Of a stretch of DNA of 34,376 bases, positions 22,605 through 31,460 are shown one piece after another. The first letter of the stretch is position 1. Each line of letters starts with the position of its first letter. The DNA is from a virus, in IMG/VR virus record IMGVR_UViG_3300045972_000073, positions 1 to 34,376 of that record. One strand, 5' to 3'. The translations under genes were made by a program, and so were the position numbers. The notes beneath the pieces are model-generated. The model was given only the letters and a program-made list of their open reading frames with translations. It made no database searches and had not been told where the DNA came from.

Positions 22605-23042
22605 TCAGACTCCCAGCTTCATGTAGAAGAACACCACGCCGTTGATCTCGCGCTGCCACTGGTATCTGAACCCCAGCCGGTGCAGCCACCGCACCGCCTT
22701 GTCGTATCGGGAATCTACCAGATTCCACAGCCGGGGGTGCCGCTCTCTCAGATCCTCCAGCAGCACCTTGCTGGCCTTGTAGAACGCCTTCGGGTACCTG
22801 TCCGCCGACTCCCCGGAAAGCATCCAGACCAGCCCGTCCTGCGCACGGACCCCGTACATCGCCATGATCTCTTCGCCCTGCCAGACGGTCCAGGCTTCGC
22901 TGGACTCCGCCAGACACAGAAACAGGGCCTCCTCGGGGCCCTGCTCCAGCGCAGCCATCTCTCTACGATCATCAGCCCGCATCACCCACGCCAGCCTCAC
23001 GGCGTCGTCGTTGCAGGCTGGGGTGACGTTAGTCGCCGCCAA
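22605..23042 (-). CDS. T7 gp13-like (DUF2833, GNAT-related) virion protein
   Basis: A 145-residue protein. I choose TTG 23042, with GAGGTGG about 5 bases upstream, because the residues from there (NVTPACNDDAVRLAWVMRAD) match the usual start of the family, in which 'at..da..la..MR..D..E' precedes the core. ATG 22982 would remove this part. The core shows the acetyltransferase-like pattern of gp13 relatives: AWTVWQGEEIMAMYGV, SKVLLEDLRERHPRLWNLVD and a closing RWLHRLGFRYQ. In T7, gp13 is needed for assembly of ejection proteins into the virion. The start overlaps the end of the tail-tube gene by 14 bases. It may be annotated as an acetyltransferase, but the CoA-binding motif is not obvious. Confidence 0.8.
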   Translation of the reverse strand: MAATNVTPACNDDAVRLAWVMRADDRREMAALEQGPEEALFLCLAESSEAWTVWQGEEIMAMYGVRAQDGLVWMLSGESADRYPKAFYKASKVLLEDLRERHPRLWNLVDSRYDKAVRWLHRLGFRYQWQREINGVVFFYMKLGV

Positions 23043-25620
23043 TGTCCACCTCGCGCCCGATGCCGACGATCGTTGCAGGGAGCGGCGCGTTCTGGCGGAT
23101 GACGACCCGGCCACCGTGGTCGTAGGTGTCCGCGACCCGGACGTGGTCGAGCCCGGTGAAGGGGGTGGGCGTCCCGTAGTTGTTGATCACCCTGCGGTCC
23201 ACCCGCGAGAAGAACGTCTTGCGGTCTGCCGCCGCCATCTGGAGGCCGAGCGAGTCCACCAGTTCGATGCTGACGCGGCTGATCGTCTTCACGTTGGAGC
23301 GGACGTTGGCGTTGGGGATGATCAGGTCCAGCGTCTCCAACTCGTTGGGGATCTCCAGGCCGATCACCACCCGGAGCCCCGCCGCCACGGCGGGGAGGGT
23401 GACCGACCCACCAGCGACCGTCAGCGGCCCGGCCACGCCGCCGTTCACCAGGGCCCAGACCGCGAGCCCCTCCAGATGTCCCAGCCCGGCGAACACCGTC
23501 TGGCCCGCCGTCGCCGTGTAGACCTTGGAGGCGTCGGTGAAGGTGCCCTGCGACACGTCCACCTCACCATCCGGCAGGCGGGGAAGCACGCGGGTGGCGA
23601 ACCGCTCCACGTACCGGAGCCCCGCCCGGTTCACCGTCACGTAGACCGCATGCTCCGAGCCCTCCAAGATCGAGCACACGCTCTCGAACTTGTGGGTGCC
23701 CAGGTCCAGCGGCGTCCCGTCCCCGGGCCCGGTGTCGTGCCAGTGCCACGCCTTGATCTTCTGCTCCTTGTTGTACGTCAGCCCCAGCAGCACCCCATCG
23801 CTGCGGATGCACCAGACCGTGCCATCGGGCAGCTTCTGGTAGGCCCAGTCGGTGATCTGGTAGGACTCGAACAGGTGGCGCGACATGGTCGTCACGTCCT
23901 CCCCGTCGTAGTTCTGCATGAGGTAGGCGTACGTGAGATCGCGGATCGCGTTCCCGGTGCTCTGCACGTACAGCGCGGTGTTGCCCACGATGATCGGATC
24001 CAGCCAGGAGATCCCGTACCGGACCTGAAGGTGGGCGTCGATGCTGTTGGGTACGAGCGGGCCGCCGTTGGCTCCGCCGAAGTTCCAGACCCCGTGGCTA
24101 GTGAAGAGGAGCAGCGTCCGCATGGACGCCATCGCACGGACCTCCTCGCGTTGGAGGGAGGCGAGCGTGGAGTCCACCGGATCGGTGGCCTGCGTGACGT
24201 TGCCCTGCGCGACGAAGTTCCCGTACTGGCTGGTCCTCGACGCGAGGACCCGTGACGGGTTGAGATCAGACCCGCCAAACATGCGCCGCTGCTCAAAGTG
24301 GGTGCAGCAGTACGGGTACTTGCTGGGCGCGCTGCCGGTGGCGTAGAGATACTTCCACTGCGTGCCGATCCCCGTGCCCCTCGGCATCCACTGCGCCGTC
24401 CCATCGAAGTTGACCGGAACCAGGCCGCTCGTCATCCACGGACCCAGTGCTGGGGAGGCCGCAGACGTGCCTGCCGTCGTGCAGTAGAACACCTCGCCGT
24501 CGTTCAGCACCTCATCGTTCAGCGCGTACGCCGTGCTGGGAGCCCAAGCGTTCACCGCCCCATCATCAATCGCAGCCCCCGTACCGGATGGACCCGACCC
24601 CGTCCCTGCCGACCACCCGGTCTGGAGACACTCATACACGCTGCTGTTGGCGACCACCTGATCGCTCACCGAGTAGCGAGTGGCCCGCGTCCACGCAGGC
24701 GCGGGGGAGACGAAGATCTCCTTCCGCAACTGAGGCATTGCTGAGAAGTCGGGGGCGATCCCCGTGTCTTCAAAGTACGGCCCGGAGGCCACCGAACCCC
24801 CCGCCATAACCTGCCTCACGCGGGTGGAGGGGGAGATCGTCCCGATGTATCCGTACACCCCCGCCCGTCCCTTGTACAGGTTGATCAACACGGTCCCCGA
24901 GATCAGCCCCGCCAACGTACAGTCGATCCACGCAGTCCGGTCAGCGTAACAAGCCACGATCCCACTGTTCTTGGTGGCGAGCGGGGGTGCCTTGGCCGAC
25001 GCCCAACTGGGATCCGACTCGTTGCCCTGCACGTCCACCAACGTAGTCACCCACCGCCACGCTCGCCCCGGGTGCTGCGTGTCGACCACGGGGAAGTAGT
25101 TGGTGTCGGTGGTGAGCGCGGGCACCCCGCCCATCGCCATCGGGGATTTCGTGCTGACCTTGGCGATCGTCCACGTCAGGTTCGTCGCGTCCGTGCGCTT
25201 CAGAACCCGGGGCTCGTAGCTGGGGTGCGTCACGACGATCTCGTCGCCCGACTGGGCGAACTTCAGCTTCCAGAGATCCGGACCCTGGTACGGGGTGGCG
25301 AGCGCGTCGGTGCCGCCGTTGATCGGCGTCTGGAGCACACCCTGCTTCCACACCCGCACGTAGAGGTGGCCGAACTCCAGCACGAGGTTGTTGCTGAGGG
25401 AGTAGTCGAACGCCTCCAGCCGCACCGCGTAGGTCGAGTCCTTGACGGCCCCGCAGAGCACGGTGCCGGGCCGGTTGAGCAGCGCCCCACGCTGGTCCAC
25501 CAGCCACCCGTGACACAGCCGCAGGGCCTGCGCGTACTGCGCGAGGTCGGAGCGCCCGTAGAGGCGGGGGTCGTACTCCCCCTGAGAGAACGCGACCTGC
25601 CGGATGTCCTTCGGTGCCAT
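23029..25620 (-). CDS. Tail tubular protein B (T7 gp12-like nozzle)
   Basis: An 863-residue structural protein from ATG 25620, whose start overlaps the tail tubular A stop (TGATG), with GAGG upstream. The N-terminus carries the family signature FSQGEYDPRLYGRSDLAQY … GWLVDQRGALLNRPGT and then VRLEAFDYSLSNNLVLEFG plus LYVRVWKQG, as in gp12-like nozzle proteins. The middle contains Trp-rich strands and FEQRRMFGGS (~residue 440), also typical. The length is close to that of T7 gp12. It forms the distal part of the short tail through which DNA passes. The two stretches WAPSTAYALNDEVLNDGEVF and WTRATRYSVSDQVVANSSVY look like small chitin-binding-like carbohydrate modules inserted into the family scaffold. 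Confidence 0.92.
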   Translation of the reverse strand: MAPKDIRQVAFSQGEYDPRLYGRSDLAQYAQALRLCHGWLVDQRGALLNRPGTVLCGAVKDSTYAVRLEAFDYSLSNNLVLEFGHLYVRVWKQGVLQTPINGGTDALATPYQGPDLWKLKFAQSGDEIVVTHPSYEPRVLKRTDATNLTWTIAKVSTKSPMAMGGVPALTTDTNYFPVVDTQHPGRAWRWVTTLVDVQGNESDPSWASAKAPPLATKNSGIVACYADRTAWIDCTLAGLISGTVLINLYKGRAGVYGYIGTISPSTRVRQVMAGGSVASGPYFEDTGIAPDFSAMPQLRKEIFVSPAPAWTRATRYSVSDQVVANSSVYECLQTGWSAGTGSGPSGTGAAIDDGAVNAWAPSTAYALNDEVLNDGEVFYCTTAGTSAASPALGPWMTSGLVPVNFDGTAQWMPRGTGIGTQWKYLYATGSAPSKYPYCCTHFEQRRMFGGSDLNPSRVLASRTSQYGNFVAQGNVTQATDPVDSTLASLQREEVRAMASMRTLLLFTSHGVWNFGGANGGPLVPNSIDAHLQVRYGISWLDPIIVGNTALYVQSTGNAIRDLTYAYLMQNYDGEDVTTMSRHLFESYQITDWAYQKLPDGTVWCIRSDGVLLGLTYNKEQKIKAWHWHDTGPGDGTPLDLGTHKFESVCSILEGSEHAVYVTVNRAGLRYVERFATRVLPRLPDGEVDVSQGTFTDASKVYTATAGQTVFAGLGHLEGLAVWALVNGGVAGPLTVAGGSVTLPAVAAGLRVVIGLEIPNELETLDLIIPNANVRSNVKTISRVSIELVDSLGLQMAAADRKTFFSRVDRRVINNYGTPTPFTGLDHVRVADTYDHGGRVVIRQNAPLPATIVGIGREVDIGGD

Positions 25621-26309
25621 CAGAGCCTCGCGGTGATCGCTTCAGCGTCGGGGACGATGTCCTCCTCCTCCTCGTTGTAGCAGATCGCCAGGGCGAGTTT
25701 CAGAGCCTCGGACGCCCCCGCCTTCACCAGCTTGTGCCGCTCCGGGGAGATCGTGAGCGCCATCGCCATGTCGTCGGCCAGCGCCCAGGTGAGCGCGTCG
25801 GAGAAGAGGGGGTCGTACTTGGAGATGTCGAGGATCCTCGACGTGTACACGATCTCCGGGCTGTGCCCTGCGGAGGGGCCCAGGTCGGTCAGCAGGATCT
25901 GCGCGTCGGAGGGGGCCGTGTCGGCCTCGATCGCGTACGGGATCCTCTGGTCCTTGCGCGGGGTGCGCGGGTTCTGCCAGATGCCCAGCCGGGCGAGGTC
26001 GGGCGGTAGGGTGAACCCCACCTGATTCGTCCCGCCCGGCCAGATGTACTGTACCCTGATCAGATCGTCGGGGAGCAGGTAGGCGTTGCTCCAGCCGCTG
26101 CGCGTGTACGCCAGCGCCGCGCCGGGGATGTACCGCCGAGTGGCGAACGGCCAGTTGGCCGATCGCAGCAACGAGTCCCGGGTGTCCTCGTAGAACGCCG
26201 CGCAGATCTGGTTGGCCTCGCTCGGGCCATCCAGCGCGTCAGCGATCGTCTCTCGCACGCCAAGCCTGTACATCGCCTTCGTGCAGAGTTGTCCGGGACT
26301 CGTTGCCAT
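25620..26309 (-). CDS. Tail tubular protein A (T7 gp11-like adaptor)
   Basis: A 229-residue protein from ATG 26309, preceded by AGGAG. Family features are visible: the helical start QLCTKAMYRLGVRETIADAL, EANQICAAFYEDTRDSLLRS, NWPFATRR, the beta segment SNAYLLPDDLIRVQYIW and the closing FSDALTWALADDMAMALT. This is the gp11/gp4-like adaptor that bridges portal and nozzle in podovirus tails. It is followed without a gap by tail tubular B, the usual order. Confidence 0.93.
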   Translation of the reverse strand: MATSPGQLCTKAMYRLGVRETIADALDGPSEANQICAAFYEDTRDSLLRSANWPFATRRYIPGAALAYTRSGWSNAYLLPDDLIRVQYIWPGGTNQVGFTLPPDLARLGIWQNPRTPRKDQRIPYAIEADTAPSDAQILLTDLGPSAGHSPEIVYTSRILDISKYDPLFSDALTWALADDMAMALTISPERHKLVKAGASEALKLALAICYNEEEEDIVPDAEAITARL

Positions 26310-26318
26310 CGTCGGCTC

Positions 26319-26708
26319 CTACTTGCGGACCTGCGTGGGCTCCACGTCGGACGGGCGCTTCACCGGGGCAGGACCCTGCGCCTCGCGCATGGTGCCCGGC
26401 TCCGTCGCCCGCTTGATGCCCAGGAAGGGCGCGGGGTCGGGGTCGGCCACCTTGACCTCCTCGACGTAGATCGGATCGGGCAGCTTGGCCCGGGAGGCGT
26501 CGAGCAGCTTGTGCGGCGGGGGGACGGTGACGCCCATGCCCTGGAGCTTCTTGTGCATGGCGAGCAGCGCCGCCTCGGCCTCGCGATCGAGCGGGTACCA
26601 GCCGTGGTACGGCTCGCCCGCGTGCGAGATGACGAGGGGGTTGAGGGGGTCGGCGGCGTAATACTGCCCACCGTAGAACCAGGGGATCGTCGTGAGGTAG
26701 AGAGACAT
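26319..26708 (-). CDS. Hypothetical protein between capsid and tail modules
   Basis: A 129-residue protein from ATG 26708 with GGAGATC upstream. The first 50 residues are aromatic-rich (MSLYLTTIPWFYGGQYYAAD … YHGWYPLDREAEAALLAM), then come Pro-rich, probably flexible segments (GVTVPPPHKLLDA … KLPDPIYVEEVKVADPDPAP). I do not recognise a family; small proteins of this type sit at the same place in BPP-1-like phages and may be minor head or connector components. It ends 10 bases before the tail tubular A start codon. Confidence 0.65.
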   Translation of the reverse strand: MSLYLTTIPWFYGGQYYAADPLNPLVISHAGEPYHGWYPLDREAEAALLAMHKKLQGMGVTVPPPHKLLDASRAKLPDPIYVEEVKVADPDPAPFLGIKRATEPGTMREAQGPAPVKRPSDVEPTQVRK

Positions 26709-26729
26709 GTGATCTCCGGAAGGGGTGAA

Positions 26730-26757
26730 GCAGGGGCCCCAGCGTCAGGGCCCCTGC
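26730..26757 (-). terminator. Hairpin between cement-protein gene and downstream virion genes
   Basis: A perfect 10-bp stem GCAGGGGCCC (26730-26739) with GGGCCCCTGC (26748-26757) and an 8-base loop, in the 60-base gap after the cement-protein stop. On the minus strand it is followed by TTCACCCC, not a true T-run. It may be a leaky terminator or a stem that protects the abundant capsid mRNA 3' end, setting lower expression of the tail genes beyond it. Confidence 0.55.
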
Positions 26758-26768
26758 TCCGGGTGGGA

Positions 26769-27296
26769 CTAGACGTTCGGGAACGTCGGGTTCGCCGTCT
26801 GGAGGTCGAGGACCCAGCTGGCGCTGATCGAGCAGGCGGTCACGTTGGCCGACCACGTGTACAGCAGGCGGTAGTACCGGAACGCGAGCAGCTGGAAGTT
26901 CGGGTTGATGGAGGTCGTGTAGACCGCCGTGGCCGAGATCGCCAGCGACGCCGTGGTGATCGACTCGATGGTGGTGATGGCCGCGCCGAAGTCGGAGCGG
27001 TTGCACCCCTGGAGCGCCACGGTCAGGGTCGCGGCGGGGCCGGTGACCCCGGTGACCGTGACGTAGATCGTCGCGCTCTCCATCTCGCCGTTGGCGAACC
27101 GCTGGAGGCGGGTGCCGCCCTGGTAGTCCGGGAAGCTGGTGGAGACGGCGGCGGTGGCGACCCCGGTGTCGGGGTTGGGCACGCCGCCGCTGTAGCCGGT
27201 GGACGCCATGTCGAGCACGTTGGTGGACGCGACCGGGGTGACGTTGACCACGGTGGTCTGGCCGTCCGAGAACATCTGCTGATTGTCGATGAGCAT
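26769..27296 (-). CDS. Capsid cement protein, Bbp16-like
   Basis: A 175-residue protein from ATG 27296 (AAGGATC upstream), directly downstream of the major capsid gene. The N-terminus MLIDNQQMFSDGQTTVVN … ASTNVLDMAS matches the start of the Bbp16 family from Bordetella phage BPP-1, a jelly-roll protein that clamps capsid subunits together. The rest is beta-rich (TIYVTVTGVTGPAATLTVAL, AVYTTSINPNFQLLAFRYYR), as expected. The location and fold signature agree well. Confidence 0.85.
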   Translation of the reverse strand: MLIDNQQMFSDGQTTVVNVTPVASTNVLDMASTGYSGGVPNPDTGVATAAVSTSFPDYQGGTRLQRFANGEMESATIYVTVTGVTGPAATLTVALQGCNRSDFGAAITTIESITTASLAISATAVYTTSINPNFQLLAFRYYRLLYTWSANVTACSISASWVLDLQTANPTFPNV

Positions 27297-27327
27297 GTCG
27301 TTGATCCTTTCTTGGTCCGATCAGCGA

Positions 27328-28365
27328 CTAGCTGACGACCGCCTCGGTGTTGATGATCGCGTCGCTGTACTTGATGGGGATGCCGAAGAAGGCCGGGATG
27401 CGCCGGTCCCCGCCGCCCGCGTAGCCCTTCATCTGGTTCTCGGAGTTCGGGGTGATCCACTCCAGCCAGTTGGCCTGCCGCTTGACCAGCTGCTTGTTCA
27501 GCATCGAGAAGGTGTTCCGGGTCATGTAGAAGACCGGGCGCACCGTGTCGAGGCTGTACATCTTGGCGATCATGTCGAGCATGCGGAGCGCGAGGTCCGC
27601 GCCGCTGGAGATGTCCTCCTTGAGGCCCGCCACGTCGATGTTGCAGGCACGGACCACGTAGCGGTAGTCCTTCACGCAGAGCCCCAGCTTCCACTGCCAC
27701 CGGGTCACGTACGCGAGGAACTGCTTGCTGTTCGAGTCGAGCACCAGCTGACGGCCCAGGTCCTCGGTCTGGATCCCGCCCACGGAGCCCTTCGGGAAGA
27801 TCCCGAAGACGGTCTCCGGGCTCCAGCCCACCAGCCAGATCGAGGTCTGGCCGTTGGCGGTCGCGCCGCCGCAGTTGACGATCTGGTTGACGGACGGGTC
27901 CGCGTTGCCCGAGATCTGGTTGAGGCGCGGGGTGAACCCGGTGATCTGCTCCGGGTTGGCGAGGACGCTGGAGTACATCAGCGCGTTCGCCACCTGGATG
28001 TTCATGCCCTGGATGAACGCCTTGTCCTCGGAGAGGCGGAAGGCGGCCTCGTTGCCGTTCAGCTTGGCGAGGTCCACGTCGACCTTGCTGTAGCCTTCCA
28101 GCATGCCCACGACCTCGTCGAACTGATCGGTCTGGCTCTTGACCGGGTCGAGGCCCTGGTTGAAGCGCCGCCACGTCAGGGTCGGGAGACCCGTGCGGCT
28201 GGTGTAGCGGTGGCCGGTGGGGAGGTTGCCCTCGGACCACGCCATGTCCTCCAGCATCGGGAGGTAGCGGGTGAGGACCTCCGCGATCTGCGAGACGGAC
28301 CCGTTGGGGTCCATCCGCTTGACCACGTCGAACAGCGTCGGGAAGGTATAGCCAATGTTCGCCAT
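27328..28365 (-). CDS. Major capsid protein, BPP-1 (Bbp17)-like
   Basis: A 345-residue protein from ATG 28365, with GAAAGGATC about 7 bases upstream, one of the best ribosome-binding sites in the window. The sequence looks like the HK97-fold capsid protein of BPP-1-type podoviruses: YTFPTLFDVVKRMDPNGSVS, a long helical segment QIAEVLTRYLPMLEDMAWSE, TSRTGLPTLTWRRFNQG, and the C-terminal NTFSMLNKQLVKRQANWLEW … FFGIPIKYSDAIINTEA. No protease site or delta domain is apparent. It is preceded by a scaffold gene and followed by the cement gene, as in BPP-1. Confidence 0.92.
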   Translation of the reverse strand: MANIGYTFPTLFDVVKRMDPNGSVSQIAEVLTRYLPMLEDMAWSEGNLPTGHRYTSRTGLPTLTWRRFNQGLDPVKSQTDQFDEVVGMLEGYSKVDVDLAKLNGNEAAFRLSEDKAFIQGMNIQVANALMYSSVLANPEQITGFTPRLNQISGNADPSVNQIVNCGGATANGQTSIWLVGWSPETVFGIFPKGSVGGIQTEDLGRQLVLDSNSKQFLAYVTRWQWKLGLCVKDYRYVVRACNIDVAGLKEDISSGADLALRMLDMIAKMYSLDTVRPVFYMTRNTFSMLNKQLVKRQANWLEWITPNSENQMKGYAGGGDRRIPAFFGIPIKYSDAIINTEAVVS

Positions 28366-28392
28366 CTATCGATCCTTTCAGATCAGGGTGGG

Positions 28393-29079
28393 TTACTGCT
28401 GCTTCATGGTGGGGTACAGCGAGACTTCCAGCGGAACCTGCTCCGCTGCGTCTCCGCTCGCAGCCGCGCCCTTCGGAGTCTTGTCCTCCGCCAGCGCCCT
28501 GCCAGCCTTCGCGAAGAAGGAGATCACGTCCTTGTGGTTGCCCAGGCCCGTCTCGTTGAGGATCTTCTTCAACTCCGGGGTGGCGAACTGGGTGAGGGCG
28601 CGCTTGGCGTCGTTCACCGTGTCCGTCCACTTGGAGCCGCCGATGTCCTTGTCCGTCTTGGCCTCGTCCAGCCACTTCTCGACGCGAGCCTTCTCGTCGG
28701 TGGCGAACTTCTCCATCGCCACCTTCTCGCTGCTGATCGAGAAGTCCAGGATCTTCTGCGCCTGCTCGGCGCTGATCCCAGACTCCTGGGCCAGCTTGGT
28801 GAACTCGGTGACCAGCGCCGCGTCCACCTTCGCACCATCCGGCACCTTGATCTGGAAGTCGCCCTTCGGAGCCTGATCGCCCTTCGGCGTCTCCTTGGGG
28901 GCATCCGGCGTACCTTCCGGCTTGTCATCGGTGATCGCCGTCGTGCGCGCGTCCGGAGTTGCCTTCGGCGCGGCGACGGGTGCAGCAGCCGGGGGCGTCC
29001 CACCGGCAGGGGGTGACGCCGGGGCGGGAGCAGCTGCGGGAGCAGCGGCTGGCGCGGCGGCGGGGGTAGGGTCAGGCAT
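28393..29079 (-). CDS. Capsid scaffold protein
   Basis: A 228-residue protein immediately upstream of the capsid gene. I choose ATG 29079 (TGGAG about 6 bases upstream); ATG 29085 and the longer frame to 29112 are alternatives. Residues 1-~45 are Ala/Pro repeats (PAAAPAAAPAAAPAPA), surely disordered. The middle has a conserved helical block FTKLAQESGISAEQAQKILD and KWLDEAKTDKDIGG, and the C-terminus GLGNHKDVISFFAKAGRAL, patterns shared by podovirus scaffold/head assembly proteins, where the C-terminal helices bind the capsid subunit. It should be absent from mature virions. The start overlaps the preceding gene's stop region. Confidence 0.85.
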   Translation of the reverse strand: MPDPTPAAAPAAAPAAAPAPASPPAGGTPPAAAPVAAPKATPDARTTAITDDKPEGTPDAPKETPKGDQAPKGDFQIKVPDGAKVDAALVTEFTKLAQESGISAEQAQKILDFSISSEKVAMEKFATDEKARVEKWLDEAKTDKDIGGSKWTDTVNDAKRALTQFATPELKKILNETGLGNHKDVISFFAKAGRALAEDKTPKGAAASGDAAEQVPLEVSLYPTMKQQ

Positions 29080-29434
29080 CGTCATCTCCAGGGTCGGTGG
29101 TGGCAGCGTCACGGAGCCGCTGCTCGTTGGTCAGGTCGTTCAAATGCTCCGTGATCATCATCATGTAGCGGTCGGGCATCTTCAGCTGGAGGTCCATCAC
29201 GATCTCCGCGCCCATCTGCCGCCGCCCCTCGCTCCGGTAGATCCCGCTGTCCGATCCGGGGTAGACGCTCATCACCCCGCACCTGTCGAAGATCAGAGTG
29301 TACATGAATCGCCGCCCCTCTGGCGAGTCCATGACCGACCGGATGTCCGCGACCCTCTGGATCTCGACCAGCTTCTCCCGGCTCCGCAGCTTCCCCTGGA
29401 CGACCGGGTTGGAGTTGGGACCCTGGCGGCTCAC
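29072..29434 (-). CDS. Bbp19-like structural protein
   Basis: A 120-residue protein from GTG 29434, overlapping the portal stop (GTGA). It matches the Bbp19 family from BPP-1-like phages: DIRSVMDSPEGRRFMYTLIF, a central GVMSVYPGSDSGIYRSEGRR and QMGAEIVMDLQLKMPDRYMM near the C-terminus, where the EGRRxxG and PDxYxxM elements are conserved. Its role is unclear; it lies between portal and scaffold and probably helps head assembly or is a minor virion component. Confidence 0.85.
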   Translation of the reverse strand: MSRQGPNSNPVVQGKLRSREKLVEIQRVADIRSVMDSPEGRRFMYTLIFDRCGVMSVYPGSDSGIYRSEGRRQMGAEIVMDLQLKMPDRYMMMITEHLNDLTNEQRLRDAATTDPGDDDA

Positions 29435-31152
29435 TGGATCATCCCTTGCCCGCCGCCACCGGAGTTGAGCAGCTTGCCCAGCATGTTGTTCGGCTCAACC
29501 GACGCGCCCGAGAGGTCCTTGGCGGTCGCCGCGCCCTGCTGGGCCTGCTCCATCATCGCCTGCTGCTGCTGGGCCTTGGCCCGCTGCTCACGCAGCTGCT
29601 GGACCACCTTCTCGTCCTTCATCATGCCGGCGGGGACGCCCAGCATCTCGGCGTACTCGCGGATCATCTTGTCGAAGTCGATCAGGTCGAGGATGTCCTT
29701 GTTGACGGCGGAGAGCGAGCCGGCGAAGGACGAGAGCCGCTCGATCGCAGCCGTGCCCAGCAGCTTCTGGGCCTGCGCCATGATCGAGATGTACTCCACC
29801 CGGATGTGCTGGCCGCGCAGCATCGGCGGGGGAGGGGGCAGGCGGCGCTTGCGGGCCAGGATCTGCACCACCCGGTTGAACATCGGGTCTAGCAGTTCGT
29901 CGTGGATCAGCTCCAGCACGGGGCCCAGCTGGAGCATCTTCTCCTCGTGCCGCTCGTTGACCTCCCGGGCGGTGATCGGCTGCTTGCCCCCGTTGGGCGC
30001 GGAATCGGACTGCTCCAACATGCGGAACAGGTCCACGTAGAAGGTCTGATCGATCCGGTAGCCGTGCTCCGCGATCGTCTTCTCCGCGACCGTCACCGCC
30101 TCGGGCTTGACCTCGATCGCGGGCGCGAAGTTCTGGCCGTTGAGGTTGTCGGGGACGTAGGTGGTGTCGCCCGGCATGAGGCTGATCCGCTGAGCCTTGA
30201 GGCTCATGGGGGCCTTCATCGGCGGGTTGACGACCTTGTCGATCGCCTGGGCCTTGCGCCGCTCCCACAGCTGGAGGGCCTTGGTGTCGCCCAGCCCCTG
30301 CATGCCGGGACAGTCACCGTACACGTCCTCGCCCGTCGCCTCCCAGCGCGGAGCCATGCACGGGAACTCCTCGTAGCCCGACTCGCGGAGGAACTTACCG
30401 TCCTCGCCCGCAGCCTCGAACCACGCCGACCTGATCGCCTTGTTCTTGCCGTCCCGCTTCCCCGGCTCGCGCTGGCGGTTGGGCTCCACGACGTGGACCA
30501 CCTGGATCCAGGCGTCGTACTTCCCGAGATCCCACCGCTGCTGCACGGTGGTGCTGCACGCCTTGTAGCCGAACTCCTCGACCAGCTGCCCGACCGTGAA
30601 GGAGAACTCGCGGTAGACGGTGTCGATCCGCCCCTCGGAGGAGGAGGCGAGGCAGTACTGCCCGATCGGCCAGAGGTAGGCGCGGAAGCCCTCGTCCACC
30701 GAGTCGGTCTCCTCGATGTAGACCACCGGGGTGCCGTAGCCGCCCAGGATCGTGTACGAGGCGTGGAGCACCGAGTAGATGTTCGACTTGATGAACACCT
30801 CCCGCAGCACCTTCTCCACGGCGTCCAGCCACGCCTGGACCTCGGAGTTGTCCTTCAAGTGCTCCGGGGCCAGCAGCCGGAACCACGGACGGGCAGGGGA
30901 AGTGATCCCGGCCATCATCCCGGCTGCCAGCGTCCGAAGGGCGAGCGTGGCACGGTTGTTGATGATCTTGTCGTTCTTCTTGGTGCCCTTGTTCCGGTCG
31001 TTGGTCAGGTACCGGAACTTGCGGGGAGCGATGTACTCGCTGATCTCGATCCAGTGCGACAGCCACGTGGACCGCTCCTGTCGGAGCATCGACAGGCGAT
31101 CCTTGTACCGCTGTAGCTTGTCCGTGGGCTGGCGCGGCTGGGGGTTGTCCAC
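29431..31152 (-). CDS. Portal (head-to-tail connector) protein, T7 gp8-like
   Basis: A 573-residue portal from GTG 31152, with GGGAG upstream. Family landmarks: WLSHWIEISEYIAPRKFRYL near the start, RTLAAGMMAGITSPARPWFRL (~residues 73-93), WLDAVEKVLREVF, then SYTILGGYGTPVVYIEE, FPCMAPRWEATGEDVYGDCP and PPMKAPMSLK. The C-terminal part holds the wing/crown region with MLQLGPVLELIHDELLDPMF and a Gln-rich tail (QRAKAQQQQAMMEQAQQG). Twelve copies should form the DNA channel at the capsid vertex and dock the terminase. The protein is of normal length for the podovirus connector family (PF12236). Confidence 0.96.
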   Translation of the reverse strand: MDNPQPRQPTDKLQRYKDRLSMLRQERSTWLSHWIEISEYIAPRKFRYLTNDRNKGTKKNDKIINNRATLALRTLAAGMMAGITSPARPWFRLLAPEHLKDNSEVQAWLDAVEKVLREVFIKSNIYSVLHASYTILGGYGTPVVYIEETDSVDEGFRAYLWPIGQYCLASSSEGRIDTVYREFSFTVGQLVEEFGYKACSTTVQQRWDLGKYDAWIQVVHVVEPNRQREPGKRDGKNKAIRSAWFEAAGEDGKFLRESGYEEFPCMAPRWEATGEDVYGDCPGMQGLGDTKALQLWERRKAQAIDKVVNPPMKAPMSLKAQRISLMPGDTTYVPDNLNGQNFAPAIEVKPEAVTVAEKTIAEHGYRIDQTFYVDLFRMLEQSDSAPNGGKQPITAREVNERHEEKMLQLGPVLELIHDELLDPMFNRVVQILARKRRLPPPPPMLRGQHIRVEYISIMAQAQKLLGTAAIERLSSFAGSLSAVNKDILDLIDFDKMIREYAEMLGVPAGMMKDEKVVQQLREQRAKAQQQQAMMEQAQQGAATAKDLSGASVEPNNMLGKLLNSGGGGQGMIQ

Positions 31153-31153
31153 T

Positions 31154-31459
31154 TCAGGCTCCCAGGATCGTGGTCGGTGCGTTCAGGTTCCCGTTGCCAC
31201 CCTCGCCATCCGACTTACCCGCCGTCTGGAGGAAGGTGCTCATTCGGCCCTGCATGCCCAGCTGCTGACGCCGCTCGAACATCCGCGCGTTCTTGATCGC
31301 CTCGTCCGTGGCGTCCGGAGGGCCCAGAGCGCGGGCCCGGGCGGTTTGTTTGATGCCGTCACTATTGTACCACCCATCAGCCTGATCCTGGGCGTTTACG
31401 GACGAGACTGAAGGCCCCCCGCCGAAGAGACTCTCCACCCTGCTCGTCAAGCCGCCCAT
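31154..31459 (-). CDS. Small conserved head-region protein upstream of the portal
   Basis: A 101-residue protein. I choose ATG 31459, one base after the previous stop, since the open extension upstream is Arg/Ser/Pro-rich and reads like an untranslated shadow of the preceding gene. The N-terminal part is GGLTSRVESLFGGGPS, probably flexible. The C-terminal half, AIKNARMFERRQQLGMQGRM followed by STFLQTAG, resembles short phage proteins next to portal genes that end in a 'GR.ST.L' motif. No Shine-Dalgarno is clear, so translation is likely coupled. The function is unknown; a minor head or portal-associated role is inferred. Confidence 0.7.
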   Translation of the reverse strand: MGGLTSRVESLFGGGPSVSSVNAQDQADGWYNSDGIKQTARARALGPPDATDEAIKNARMFERRQQLGMQGRMSTFLQTAGKSDGEGGNGNLNAPTTILGA

Positions 31460-31460
31460 G

